Below, piece by piece: positions 24,281 through 32,045 of a stretch of 32,045 nucleotides of DNA. The notes beneath the pieces are model-generated. The model saw only the letters and a program-made list of their open reading frames with translations, ran no database searches and was not told the origin of the DNA. This stretch comes from an uncultured Phocaeicola sp. Lineage in GTDB: Bacteria > Bacteroidota > Bacteroidia > Bacteroidales > Bacteroidaceae. The translations under genes and the position numbers were made by a program. Within the stretch, counting starts at the first letter, position 1; every line of letters begins with the position of its first letter. The DNA lies in contig CALUJS010000031.1 of assembly GCA_944321015.1 (NCBI GenBank), positions 1-32,045 of the forward strand, in the 5' to 3' direction.

Positions 24281-24739
24281 TTAACGCAGTCGGTCAGCAG
24301 CCTTGACCAATCGTTCGTCTTTGCGTATGCCTCGTATGGCCATCAGGTTAAGGATTATGGCCACTAGCGGCAGGATGGCTCCCGTTCCGCAATGGAAGTC
24401 GGCATTTGGCATTAGATCTGCATATGCGATTGCAAAGGTTGCGAACGCGGCATACCATCCGACGATGACCAATGTGTTGAATACGGTCAGTCGAATTTGC
24501 AGTTTCCTGTTTTTATACAAGAATATGGTTGCAAAGGCAACGATGGCAGCCAATAGGGCAATCGCAAATATTCCCCAGCATGAACCGTCGCGTTCCGCTT
24601 CGGCCACATCCATTCCGTAAGCATAGAGTGTCGACACGGCTCCGGTCTTATCTACATACAAGCCTAAAGGCATGCTCATGGTTACTCCCATCAGGACGAC
24701 CGCGAGCAACAGGTAGGCGCTTTGTATACGCTGAATCAT
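24281..24739 (-). CDS. DUF4293 family membrane protein
   Basis: This 152-residue inner-membrane protein has four hydrophobic helices (about 8-26, 55-75, 83-105, 118-138). The opening MIQRIQSAYLLLAVVLMG and the C-terminus VKAADRLR match DUF4293, a Bacteroidetes family of unknown function commonly found after the rpoZ-like gene. It begins 6 bp after that gene and ends the minus-strand operon before a strong terminator. Confidence 0.8.
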   Translation of the reverse strand: MIQRIQSAYLLLAVVLMGVTMSMPLGLYVDKTGAVSTLYAYGMDVAEAERDGSCWGIFAIALLAAIVAFATIFLYKNRKLQIRLTVFNTLVIVGWYAAFATFAIAYADLMPNADFHCGTGAILPLVAIILNLMAIRGIRKDERLVKAADRLR

Positions 24740-24745
24740 ATCTGT

Positions 24746-25084
24746 TTATCCTTGCAGTTTGTCTTTTTCTTTGGCCGGGTTTCTGTAATAGATCTTGCCT
24801 TCGATATATTCTTGAGTGGCGATCAGGGTAGGCTTCGGAAGTTTTTCGTAATAGCGCGAGATTTCGATTTGTTCCCTGTTTTCCGAAACTTCGTCCATGC
24901 TGTCGTTGTAGGATGCGAATTCTTGAAGTTTCTTTGACAGGTCGTTCTTGATTTCCACACTAATCTGGTTGGCACGCTTGCCGATGATAGCCACGGTTTC
25001 ATAGATATTGCCCGTGTCTTCACACAGCTCCATCAAGTCACGCGTTACGGTAGTTGTAGGCGCATTTGTCTTTCTGTAATCCAT
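24746..25084 (-). CDS. rpoZ: RNA polymerase omega/Rpb6-like subunit
   Basis: The 112-residue protein has the Rpb6/omega-like core ETVAIIGKRANQIS (about 29-42) preceded by an N-terminal TTTVTRDLMELC and followed by a Bacteroidetes-type tail YYRNPAKEKDKLQG. This protein is usually annotated as the omega subunit in Bacteroidales, helping assemble RNA polymerase; that role is by homology. It lies 27 bp after bamD and 6 bp before DUF4293, consistent with one transcript. Confidence 0.75.
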   Translation of the reverse strand: MDYRKTNAPTTTVTRDLMELCEDTGNIYETVAIIGKRANQISVEIKNDLSKKLQEFASYNDSMDEVSENREQIEISRYYEKLPKPTLIATQEYIEGKIYYRNPAKEKDKLQG

Positions 25085-25111
25085 AATCTTCTATTAATCC
25101 TGGTTAATATA

Positions 25112-25921
25112 CTAATCCTTGATATGTTTGCTTGCTTCTGCGAACATTTTGTCGAGTTCTTTTATGTGTTTGCTTTCGGGAAATTCATTTTTGAAAGCAT
25201 AGTATTCGTCGACAACATCGCGGAAACGGTCTTCTTGCTTCTCGATGACACTCTCGGTGGCCATTTTGTATTTTGCCAGAAATACCAGGTAGGAGAGGTC
25301 CTCACGACGTTTAGCATAGGGAAAATCCTGCAGGGCATTCTGTGCGGTGATGACGCATGACTGGTAATTGTTTCCCATGTAATTCCCCAGATTGTAGTAT
25401 AGCTTTGCCGACAAGTATTCTTTCTCTACGAGCTTGTCCTGCAGTTCGAACATCATCTGCTGGGCTTCGTCTTTGTAGATGCTGTTGGGATAATATTCAC
25501 AAAATACCTGTATTTCGTCAATGGCTTCGAAAGTGCTGGTTTGGTCCAATCGTGGTTCGGGTGTGTCGTTGTAGAGTGCCTTGCAGGTGTAGAAGCGTGC
25601 CAACTCGGCAAATTCGCCACGCGGATAGGTTGTGTAGTATTTCTTAAACGTGGAGGAGGCTTCCAGCCAGTCCTCTTGTCCGTAATAACACATGGCCAGC
25701 ATGTAGAGGGATTCCTCGGCTTTTCCGCTACCCTTCAGGAGGGTAATCATGTCGTTGAGCACAACGGATGCTTTGGTATATTGTCCGCTGAAAAAATATT
25801 CTTTGGCGGCTTCGTAGCGATAAGAATAATCTTGGCTTTTCAGCACTTTGTTATAGTCGCCGCATGATGTCAGCAAGCATACGGACACAAAGGCTATGGC
25901 GGTAATGTTCTTCTTCATCAT
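25112..25921 (-). CDS. bamD: Outer membrane assembly lipoprotein BamD
   Basis: BamD is the essential lipoprotein partner of BamA in inserting beta-barrel proteins such as SusC. The 269-residue product has a signal peptide and lipobox LTSC with Cys20, then tetratricopeptide-like helical repeats: YEAAKEYFFSGQYTKASVVL, SLYMLAMCYYGQEDW and FEAIDEIQVFCEYYPNS are typical. It ends at KMFAEASKHIKD. ATG at 25921 or 25918 are both possible. It is first in the bamD-rpoZ-DUF4293 operon, with a promoter in the 93-bp gap after uvrB. Confidence 0.9.
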   Translation of the reverse strand: MMKKNITAIAFVSVCLLTSCGDYNKVLKSQDYSYRYEAAKEYFFSGQYTKASVVLNDMITLLKGSGKAEESLYMLAMCYYGQEDWLEASSTFKKYYTTYPRGEFAELARFYTCKALYNDTPEPRLDQTSTFEAIDEIQVFCEYYPNSIYKDEAQQMMFELQDKLVEKEYLSAKLYYNLGNYMGNNYQSCVITAQNALQDFPYAKRREDLSYLVFLAKYKMATESVIEKQEDRFRDVVDEYYAFKNEFPESKHIKELDKMFAEASKHIKD

Positions 25922-25937
25922 ATTTCAAAATAATGTG

Positions 25938-25969
25938 CAAATGTATGGATAAGCACGGAACTACACAAC
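25938..25969 (-). promoter_or_regulatory. Promoter of the bamD operon
   Basis: On the minus strand TACATTTG (25945-25938) is a perfect -7 element, with a TTG (25968-25966) 20 bp upstream. Transcription would start near 25932, giving a very short leader of about 10 nt. Confidence 0.65.
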
Positions 25970-26014
25970 GCCTGCCTCTCTTTTTTAAGCTATTTTTTCG
26001 TAGAGCCTCATTCG

Positions 26015-28045
26015 TTATGCTTTTTCTTTCAGCATGTCTTCCAGTTTGATAAGTTCGTCGCGATATTGGGCTGCTTGTATGAATTCGAGCTTCTTAGCAG
26101 CCTCTTGCATCAGTTTGCGTGTGCGTTCGATGCTCTTTTCCAGTTGCGGACGGCTCATGTATTCCACTATGGGGTCGGCAGCCATCATGTTGCTGTAATC
26201 CGGTTCCGCATAGGTTTTGGTTTCTTTGGCGGGGGCGGAGGCTTCTTCCGTAGTGCTCAGCAGGGCGGTTTTGCGTGCTTTCTTGATTTGTTGCGGGATG
26301 ATTCCGTGTTCTTCGTTATAAGCCAGTTGTTTGGCTCTTCGGCGGTTGGTCTCGTCGATGGTTTGCTGCATGCTGTCGGTTATTTTGTCGGCATACATGA
26401 TAACTTTGCCGTTGATGTTTCGTGCGGCACGTCCGGCTGTCTGGGTGAGTGAGCGGTGGCTGCGCAGGAATCCTTCCTTGTCTGCGTCGAGTATGGCGAC
26501 GAGCGAGACTTCGGGCAAGTCGAGACCTTCACGCAGTAGGTTTACTCCAATGAGTACGTCGTAAAGGCCTTGTCGCAAATCATCCATGATTTTGACCCGT
26601 TCCAAGGTGTCCACGTCGCTATGGATATAATTGCAGCGGATGTCGTTGCGGGCCAAATAATCGGTCAGTTCCTCGGCCATGCGCTTGGTGAGTGTGGTCA
26701 CCAGCACGCGTTCGTTCTTTTCGATGCGTTGCTGTATTTCTTCCATCAGGTCATCTATCTGGTTCAGGCTCGGGCGGACCTCGATGACGGGGTCGAGCAG
26801 TCCTGTCGGACGGATGACTTGTTCGACCACGATGCCTTCGCTCTTTTGCAGTTCATAGTCTGCCGGAGTGGCACTCACATAGATGACTTGTTTGGTCATG
26901 GCCTCGAACTCATCGAATTTCAACGGGCGGTTATCCATGGCGGCGGGCAGGCGGAAACCATACTCCACCAGATTTTCTTTGCGTGCGCGGTCGCCTCCGT
27001 ACATGGCCCGTATTTGGGGCACACTGACATGGCTTTCGTCGATGACCATCAGGAAATCGTCGGGAAAGAAGTCTAGCAGGCAATAGGGACGGGTTCCGGC
27101 TTCGCGACCGTCGAAGTAGCGCGAGTAGTTTTCGATGCCCGAACAATGTCCCAGTTCGCGCAACATTTCCATGTCGTATGTCACACGTTCGTATAGTCGC
27201 TTGGCTTCGAGCGGCTTTCCTATTTCCTTGAAATGCTCGACCTGCTTGGTCAGGTCGTCTTCTATCTGGTGTATGGCGCGCAGGGTGCTTTCCTTTGTGG
27301 TCATGAACAGGTTGGCCGGATAGATGTGAAACTCGTCATAGTCTATCAGCCTGTGACCGCTTACCGGGTCTACCTCTTCGATAGCATCAATCTCGTCATC
27401 CCAGAAGACGACGCGCAGCAGGTTGTCGCTGTAGGCCAGGAAAATGTCCACCGTGTCGCCCTTCACACGGAAGTTGCCACGATTTAAATCCATGTCATTG
27501 CGCACGTAGAGGCTATTTACCAAGTGACGAAGGAATACGTTGCGGTCAATCTTTTGGCCCCGGCGGACGTTAATCACGTTGTCGTAGAAGTCGGCCGGGT
27601 TGCCCATGCCGTAGATGCATGACACCGACGACACGACCACCACATCCTTTCGGCCGGAGAGCAGGGCTGAAGTGGCAGCCAGACGCAGCTTGTCAATCTC
27701 GTCGTTGATAGCAAGGTCTTTTTCTATATATGTATCAGTTGACGGGAGATAGGCTTCCGGTTGGTAGTAATCGTAGTATGAAACATAGTATTCCACGGCA
27801 TTGTTCGGGAAGAAGCTTTTGAACTCTCCGTAGAGTTGCGCGGCCAGCGTCTTGTTGTGACTTAAAACAAGCGTCGGCTTATTTACGTTTTTAATGACGT
27901 TGGCTATGGTGAATGTTTTGCCGGAGCCGGTTACGCCCAGCAAGGTTTGTGCCGGAACGCCTTGAAGCACGCCTTCGGTCAGTTGGGCTATGGCTTCCGG
28001 CTGGTCGCCTGTGGGTTGATAGTCTGAAACAAGTTCAAAGTCCAT
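26015..28045 (-). CDS. uvrB: Excinuclease ABC subunit UvrB
   Basis: UvrB is the damage-verifying helicase-like core of nucleotide excision repair, loaded by UvrA and cut by UvrC. The 676-residue protein has Walker A GVTGSGKT (37-44), the beta-hairpin block [25 protein letters not shown] (about 93-117), the DESH box (VIDESH), the C-terminal helicase motifs [28 protein letters not shown] and QTAGRAARN, and the UVR domain that binds UvrC at the C-terminus (about 635-670). Length is normal. Transcription is separate from bamD and it has a promoter overlapping the end of yihY. Confidence 0.98.
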   Translation of the reverse strand: MDFELVSDYQPTGDQPEAIAQLTEGVLQGVPAQTLLGVTGSGKTFTIANVIKNVNKPTLVLSHNKTLAAQLYGEFKSFFPNNAVEYYVSYYDYYQPEAYLPSTDTYIEKDLAINDEIDKLRLAATSALLSGRKDVVVVSSVSCIYGMGNPADFYDNVINVRRGQKIDRNVFLRHLVNSLYVRNDMDLNRGNFRVKGDTVDIFLAYSDNLLRVVFWDDEIDAIEEVDPVSGHRLIDYDEFHIYPANLFMTTKESTLRAIHQIEDDLTKQVEHFKEIGKPLEAKRLYERVTYDMEMLRELGHCSGIENYSRYFDGREAGTRPYCLLDFFPDDFLMVIDESHVSVPQIRAMYGGDRARKENLVEYGFRLPAAMDNRPLKFDEFEAMTKQVIYVSATPADYELQKSEGIVVEQVIRPTGLLDPVIEVRPSLNQIDDLMEEIQQRIEKNERVLVTTLTKRMAEELTDYLARNDIRCNYIHSDVDTLERVKIMDDLRQGLYDVLIGVNLLREGLDLPEVSLVAILDADKEGFLRSHRSLTQTAGRAARNINGKVIMYADKITDSMQQTIDETNRRRAKQLAYNEEHGIIPQQIKKARKTALLSTTEEASAPAKETKTYAEPDYSNMMAADPIVEYMSRPQLEKSIERTRKLMQEAAKKLEFIQAAQYRDELIKLEDMLKEKA

Positions 28046-28071
28046 AATTAATCCTTCCTCTTTAAGCGCTG

Positions 28072-28099
28072 CAAAGTTAAGGGAAAAAGAGCAATCAAA
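28072..28099 (-). promoter_or_regulatory. Probable uvrB promoter
   Basis: TAACTTTG at 28079-28072 (minus strand) is a full -7 element. The nearest TTTG (28099-28096) is only 16 bp away and overlaps the yihY stop codon, so the -33 match is poorly spaced. Transcription would begin near 28066. Confidence 0.5.
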
Positions 28100-29432
28100 G
28101 GTCCTTCAGCAACACGTGGCTCAGGTTCTTGTAATAGTCGTCTCGTGCCGATTCCAGAGTTTTCCATGCGGTGCCATACATGTCGTTCTTTTCAATCTTG
28201 AAGTTTTCGCTTCCGGCCGAATCGAGGCGCGTCAGTAGTGTGGCCACGCTGAGGTTTTCCGTGTCTTCCGATGGAAGATAGAAAGGCATGTCGCCCTTGC
28301 TGTCCACATCGGGGTTGCATTCATACAGCAGTCGCAGGTCGACCAGTTCGTAAATGATTTGCCTTGTCATGCGAATGGGGATGTGGTGGAATTGCGACAG
28401 GCTCATGGCGGTATATGGCCGTTCGCCCTGGGCAAACCGCTTGCAGATGAACGACATGATGAGTATGCACAGGAAGTCGTGATAGCGTCGGCTGATGTTG
28501 CGCGTTTCGTTGGCAAAATTGTAGTTCTCGAAGTTCTGGTTGCAATAGCTCAGTTCCGCGCCGAAAAGGCAGATGCTCCACGATATTTGCGTCCATAGCA
28601 GGAACATGGGGATGGCGGCAAAGCTGCCGTAGATGGCATTGTAGTTTGACACCCATATCTGGCTGTTGATGTAGAAGTACTGCAACACTTGGAAGGCCGC
28701 GCCGGCGATGAATCCGGGCACGATGGCATTTTTGAAGCGCACCCGTGTGTTGGGCATGAAGATATATAGCCCGGTGAACATGAATCCTGTGAAGATGAAT
28801 GGCACCGAACGCACCAGAAACTTGGCAAACGAGGAGAGTATGAGATAGCCTTCCACGTCTTTGAGCGCGGTTGTCATGAAGATGGACAGACCGCCGGAGA
28901 CAACCAATACGATGGGCAACAGCAGGAAGATGGAGAAATAATCCGTAATCTTGCGGAACGGAGTGCGCTGTTTCTTCACCTGCCATATCTGGTTGAACGC
29001 TTTCTCGATGTTGCTCGTCAGGGTAAGCACGGCCCAAAGCAGCACAATCAGGCCGATGCCGATAAAGATTCCGCTTTGGGCATGTTGCAGATAGGAGTTC
29101 GTCAGCTGGATGATGATGTCCACGGCCACAGTCTGGCCTTCCATGCCCCGGCGCACCTGTTCCTCCATGATGTCGGCAAATCCCAGGCCGCGTGCCACGG
29201 CAAAGAGGATGGCCAATATGGGGACGATGGAGAGCAGGGTGTTGTAGGTCAGGGCCGAAGCCTTGTTTACTATGCGGTCGTCGGAAAAACGTTGCACCGA
29301 CAGGAGCAAGACTTTCGTGGTGTTATACATCAAGTACTTCATGCGGCTTACTTCGTCCTCGGTCACCCGCCAGATGTCTCGCGTGAGGAAGCGTTTCAGC
29401 AACCGGACTTTGGTTTTGATGCGTAGTCTCAT
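28095..29432 (-). CDS. yihY: YihY/BrkB family membrane protein with C-terminal winged-helix-like extension
   Basis: This 445-residue protein has six or so membrane helices between about residues 60 and 310, as in the YihY/virulence factor BrkB family, with the typical [20 protein letters not shown] and [18 protein letters not shown]. The family was once called RNase BN, which is no longer accepted, and the function is unresolved. Residues about 315-445 form a soluble tail whose segment [29 protein letters not shown] resembles a winged helix; such tails seem usual in Bacteroidetes members. Start ATG 29432 fits; a later ATG (MKYLMYN) is possible. It lies about 50 bp downstream of the RNase P RNA, transcribed in the same direction. 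Confidence 0.88.
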   Translation of the reverse strand: MRLRIKTKVRLLKRFLTRDIWRVTEDEVSRMKYLMYNTTKVLLLSVQRFSDDRIVNKASALTYNTLLSIVPILAILFAVARGLGFADIMEEQVRRGMEGQTVAVDIIIQLTNSYLQHAQSGIFIGIGLIVLLWAVLTLTSNIEKAFNQIWQVKKQRTPFRKITDYFSIFLLLPIVLVVSGGLSIFMTTALKDVEGYLILSSFAKFLVRSVPFIFTGFMFTGLYIFMPNTRVRFKNAIVPGFIAGAAFQVLQYFYINSQIWVSNYNAIYGSFAAIPMFLLWTQISWSICLFGAELSYCNQNFENYNFANETRNISRRYHDFLCILIMSFICKRFAQGERPYTAMSLSQFHHIPIRMTRQIIYELVDLRLLYECNPDVDSKGDMPFYLPSEDTENLSVATLLTRLDSAGSENFKIEKNDMYGTAWKTLESARDDYYKNLSHVLLKDL

Positions 29433-29484
29433 CGTTTTCGGTCGTGTTTTTTGAAGTGGGTATGGATACCTTATATTATATAAG

Positions 29485-29845
29485 AAAAAGCAGATGGCCT
29501 GTAAGCCGGGTTCTGTACCTTAATATATAAGGCGCTTGTCATTTATCTACGCCTGTTGTCGCCAACAGGCTCTAGCAATCTACCCTCCAGCTTGGACGAG
29601 CAGCCCTCATAGCGCCGGTATACATGATCTTACAGCTCCCAAGATGCACAGCCCGCATGTCGTCATGCGGCTGGTGGGCTCTTACCCCGCCTTCTCACCC
29701 TTGCCTCCGGTCGAGGCGGTCATTCTCTTCTGCATTACTCCACCCTTGCGGATAGCTTTCTGTTAGGAAGTGGGATGCTCTGCGCTGCCCGGACTTTCCT
29801 CCTTCGGACGATGCCGACGGCGACAAGCCGGCCTTCTGCTTTCTG
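29485..29845 (-). ncRNA. rnpB: RNase P RNA (bacterial class A)
   Basis: This is the catalytic RNA that matures tRNA 5' ends. On the minus strand the 5' part contains GAGGAAAGTCCGGGC (about 29803-29788), the conserved CR I element, and the 3' part ends with ACAGAACCCGGCTTA (about 29516-29502), the conserved P4-partner/tail. P1 pairs GAAAGCAGA at the 5' end with TCTGCTTT at the 3' end (29494-29487). A T-rich run follows the last helix. The ends are estimated from pairing and the promoter, to within a few bases. Confidence 0.95.
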
Positions 29846-29849
29846 CCGA

Positions 29850-29857
29850 CAAAGGTA
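29850..29857 (-). promoter_or_regulatory. rnpB promoter -7 element
   Basis: On the minus strand TACCTTTG is a perfect TAnnTTTG, about 6 bp before the estimated RNA 5' end near 29844. A TTTC/TTTCC-rich segment lies 17-20 bp upstream, with no exact TTTG. Confidence 0.65.
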
Positions 29858-30102
29858 CGAAAAAATAGCTTTCAGAAAGGAAAAAAGCCTGAAAAATAAT
29901 GCAAACGCCATGGCTGTCAGCAGTATATAACGAATGCAAATTTGGCAGTTCGCGCTCTTAAGCGCTGTTAACCGAATACCCGTTCCGTTAAAAGATGGCA
30001 AAAGATAGCACAGATGCTGACAAGTGAATACTTTTTGCCTTTACTTTAACAACGTAGATGTTAAACAATAGTGGATAATTAACATATCAAACACTCATAG
30101 TT
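29858..30102. other. Intergenic region between rnpB and htrA
   Basis: About 245 bp between divergent transcripts. It is AT-rich with no gene. Around 30020-30065 there are TACTTTTTG- and TTTACTTT-like sequences before htrA that resemble but do not match the standard -7 motif, so the htrA promoter may depend on another sigma factor. Confidence 0.5.
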
Positions 30103-31593
30103 ATGAAAACAACAACTAAGATGATTGTAGGCGCTGCAGCATTAGTGCTGTTCAGCTCCGCTGTGGCAGGAGTGACTACTTACTCCTTGATGGACAAGCA
30201 GCAAGTTTCCGAGTCATTCACTGACATATTTACTCCCAATCCCCAGGCCAAACTGGCTTCCCTCTCTGCCGACGTTGCCGCCGCACAACCGGTCGACCTT
30301 ACCCGGGCGGCCGAGATTTCGGTACATGCCGTGGTGCATATCAAGTCGACGCAGAACGGACGTGAGCAAATCGTGCAGACTCCGGGTGACATCTTCGACT
30401 TCTTCTTCGGCGATGGATACGGGCAGCGTCGCATACGCACTCAGCCGAAGGTGGGCATCGGTTCGGGCGTCATCATCAGCAAAGACGGCTATATCGTGAC
30501 CAACAATCATGTCATCAAGGATGCCGACGAGATTGAAGTCACGCTCAACGACAACCGCAAGTACAAAGGACGGCTCATCGGTACGGATCCCGACACCGAC
30601 CTGGCCCTGATAAAGATTGAAGGCGACGACCTGCCGACGATTGCCATCGGCGATTCCGATGCGCTTAAAGTGGGCGAGTGGGTTCTTGCCGTGGGCAATC
30701 CCTTCAACCTGACTTCTACGGTGACTGCCGGCATCGTGAGCGCCAAGGCCCGCACGCTGGGCGTGTATAACGGTGGAATCGAATCGTTCATCCAGACCGA
30801 TGCCGCCATCAACGAAGGCAACAGCGGAGGCGCATTGGTGAATGCGCGCGGCGAACTTGTGGGCATCAACTCCGTGCTGACATCGCCCACGGGCACCTAT
30901 ACGGGATACGGATTTGCCATACCTACGTCCATCATGGTCAAGGTGGTGGCCGACATCAAGCAGTATGGTTCCGTTCAGCGTGCCGTGTTGGGCATCAAGG
31001 GTGGTGATGTGAACAATGAAGAACTGGAGGATAAAGACTTGGGTACGGTGGAAGGCGTCTATGTGGGCGAAGTGCTCGAAGGAGGCGCTGCAGCCGAAGC
31101 CGACATACAGCCGGAAGATGTGATTACGGCCATCGACGGCAAGAAGGTGAAAAACATGGCCGAACTTCAGGAAATCATGGCCAAGCACCGTCCGGGCGAC
31201 AAGGTGAAAGTGACCTTGCTGCGCGACAAGAAGGAGATGAAGCTCGATGTTCAGCTGCGCAACACGCAGGGCAATACGAAAGTCGTGAAACACGCAGGCA
31301 TGGATATTCTCGGAGCCGCCTTCCGCGAATTGCCGGCCGATTTGAAGAAACAGCTTCGTTTGAGCTACGGCCTGGAAGTGACCGGCGTGAGCAGCGGCAA
31401 GATGGCCGAGGCCGGCATACGCAAGGGATTCATCATCCTGAGAGTCAACGGACAACCGATGCGCAAGGTTGAAGACCTGGAGAATGCTTTGCGCGAGGCC
31501 AATCAGTCGCCCGACCAAGTGTTGTTCATGAGCGGTGTCTTCCCCTCGGGCAAGCGTGGCAACTATGCGGTCGATTTGAGCCAAAGCGAATAA
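30103..31593 (+). CDS. htrA: HtrA/DegP-family periplasmic serine protease
   Basis: This is a stress-related envelope protease/chaperone of 496 residues. It has a signal peptide or anchor (about 7-27), then a trypsin-like domain (about 65-270) with the catalytic triad His136 (TNNHVIKDAD), Asp166 (DPDTDLALI) and Ser241 (NEGNSGGAL). Two PDZ domains follow, near 285-375 and 395-485. It cleaves or holds misfolded outer-membrane and periplasmic proteins (family knowledge). The LA-type regulatory loop FFFGDGYGQRR precedes the catalytic core. A strong terminator follows. In many Bacteroidales this gene is adjacent to rpoD, so the promoter at the right edge may belong to that gene, which is not visible. 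Confidence 0.95.
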   Translation: MKTTTKMIVGAAALVLFSSAVAGVTTYSLMDKQQVSESFTDIFTPNPQAKLASLSADVAAAQPVDLTRAAEISVHAVVHIKSTQNGREQIVQTPGDIFDFFFGDGYGQRRIRTQPKVGIGSGVIISKDGYIVTNNHVIKDADEIEVTLNDNRKYKGRLIGTDPDTDLALIKIEGDDLPTIAIGDSDALKVGEWVLAVGNPFNLTSTVTAGIVSAKARTLGVYNGGIESFIQTDAAINEGNSGGALVNARGELVGINSVLTSPTGTYTGYGFAIPTSIMVKVVADIKQYGSVQRAVLGIKGGDVNNEELEDKDLGTVEGVYVGEVLEGGAAAEADIQPEDVITAIDGKKVKNMAELQEIMAKHRPGDKVKVTLLRDKKEMKLDVQLRNTQGNTKVVKHAGMDILGAAFRELPADLKKQLRLSYGLEVTGVSSGKMAEAGIRKGFIILRVNGQPMRKVEDLENALREANQSPDQVLFMSGVFPSGKRGNYAVDLSQSE

Positions 31594-31644
31594 TCCGAAA
31601 AATCAAGGTTTATAAATAGGTTATAGTTTTTAAGGTAGGTAAGA

Positions 31645-31697
31645 AGAAGGTGTGTCGCGCGGCAGGTTATTCCGGCGCTGACACACCTTCCTTTTTT
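31645..31697 (+). terminator. Strong rho-independent terminator after htrA
   Basis: Arms AAGGTGTGTC (31647-31656) and GACACACCTT (31680-31689) pair over 10 bp, with additional GCGC/GCGC pairing inside the loop, followed by CCTTTTTT. This marks the end of the htrA transcript about 100 bp past its stop. Confidence 0.85.
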
Positions 31698-31711
31698 ATC
31701 CCGAGAGCTGA

Positions 31712-31832
31712 TGTCCGGGCGGCGCATATGGCAGGTTTGAGCGTCCATATGCCCGGACACGGGCGTCCATATTCCGGCTTGCGAGCGTCCATATTCGCGC
31801 TCGTGCGGGATGATATGGACGCTCGTTGGCCT
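31712..31832. repeat. 22-bp phased palindromic repeat array 4
   Basis: Cores CATAT/GATAT lie at 31725, 31746, 31768, 31790 and 31812, with steps of 21, 22, 22 and 22 bp. Linkers include GGGCGTC, CTTGCGAGCG and GCGCTCGTGC. It begins just after the htrA terminator and ends about 130 bp before the next promoter, so it probably lies outside both transcripts. Confidence 0.85.
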
Positions 31833-31962
31833 CCCGGCGCGGACGGATGGTCGCCCCGCGTCTCTCCCGGATGACATACATCGGAACATCACAAAAAACG
31901 ACTTTTTCTTGCATTAAGCATATTTAATCACTTATCAGCTATAAAAATAGAAAACAATTTCT

Positions 31963-31998
31963 TACTTTTGCAGCGCGTTCCGGTAAGGCGGAAACGCG
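31963..31998 (+). promoter_or_regulatory. Promoter -7 element and structured leader of a downstream gene
   Basis: TACTTTTG (31963-31970) is a full TAnnTTTG; no exact TTTG is seen 19-21 bp upstream. Right after it comes a hairpin with CGCGTT and CCG (31974-31982) pairing with CGG and AACGCG (31989-31998), one A bulged. The transcript leads out of the window and its gene is not visible. Confidence 0.6.
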
Positions 31999-32045
31999 GA
32001 ATTAAACGAGTATTTTATTTCTAAGCATTTATAGAACCTTAAAAG

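Noticed and set aside
29500..29766. Protein frame at 29536-29766 and others in this region
   Set aside because: The DNA is RNase P RNA on the minus strand, with conserved elements and P1 pairing.

Overview
The window reads as a chromosomal segment of a gut-type Bacteroidales bacterium (order fairly secure, genus not determined). Evidence: a SusC/SusD outer-membrane pair, NigD-like and DUF4465-type lipoproteins, Bacteroidales housekeeping neighbours (BamD, an omega/Rpb6-like protein, DUF4293, DUF3822, DUF4375), promoters of the Bacteroidetes type (TTTG, about 19-21 bp, TAnnTTTG), and no consistent Shine-Dalgarno sites. No phage, integrase, insertion sequence, tRNA or CRISPR array was recognised.

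Layout. 1-3643 (+): a tightly overlapping operon of a DUF4836-like protein (left end cut off), an ABC ATPase, an FtsX-like permease, a CPBP-family membrane protein and YjbQ. 3644-4335: a long gap with a repeat array, an island with a possible broken gene, a terminator hairpin and the susC promoter. 4336-9898 (+): SusC, SusD and a DUF4465-like lipoprotein, with no local enzyme or regulator. 10305-11741 (+): cardiolipin synthase, whose 3' end overlaps the convergent rsmD-DUF3822 operon (11701-13131, -). 13209-15199 (+): RecD/Dda-like helicase and a DUF4375 protein. 15297-20919 (+): NigD-like lipoprotein, Yip1 protein, SmpB, MetH without the activation domain, and NadC. 21052-24111 (+): M23 peptidase and an alpha/beta hydrolase, both exported. 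24281-29432 (-): bamD-rpoZ-DUF4293, uvrB and yihY. 29485-29845 (-): RNase P RNA. 30103-31593 (+): HtrA/DegP-type protease. At the right edge there is a promoter and structured leader for a gene outside the window.

The most striking feature is not a gene. Four intergenic arrays (about 3653-3745, 10115-10215, 24118-24195 and 31712-31832) consist of a degenerate palindromic unit built on CATAT and GCTCGCGAGC cores. The cores repeat at exactly 22 bp, about two helical turns, with one 21-bp step in the last array. Every array lies just past the 3' end of an operon and before the next promoter or a convergent gene. In the 24123 hairpin both stem arms differ from the other arrays yet still pair, which suggests that fold or spacing matters more than sequence. 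I take these to be a dispersed, phased palindromic repeat family that may bind a protein, form RNA hairpins or insulate transcription units. This is inference, but the periodicity can be read directly.

Functionally the window mixes envelope work (SusCD, lipoproteins, BamD, HtrA, M23 peptidase, cardiolipin synthase), RNA and ribosome maintenance (SmpB, RsmD, RNase P RNA), DNA repair (UvrB, helicase) and cofactor or amino-acid metabolism (MetH, NadC).
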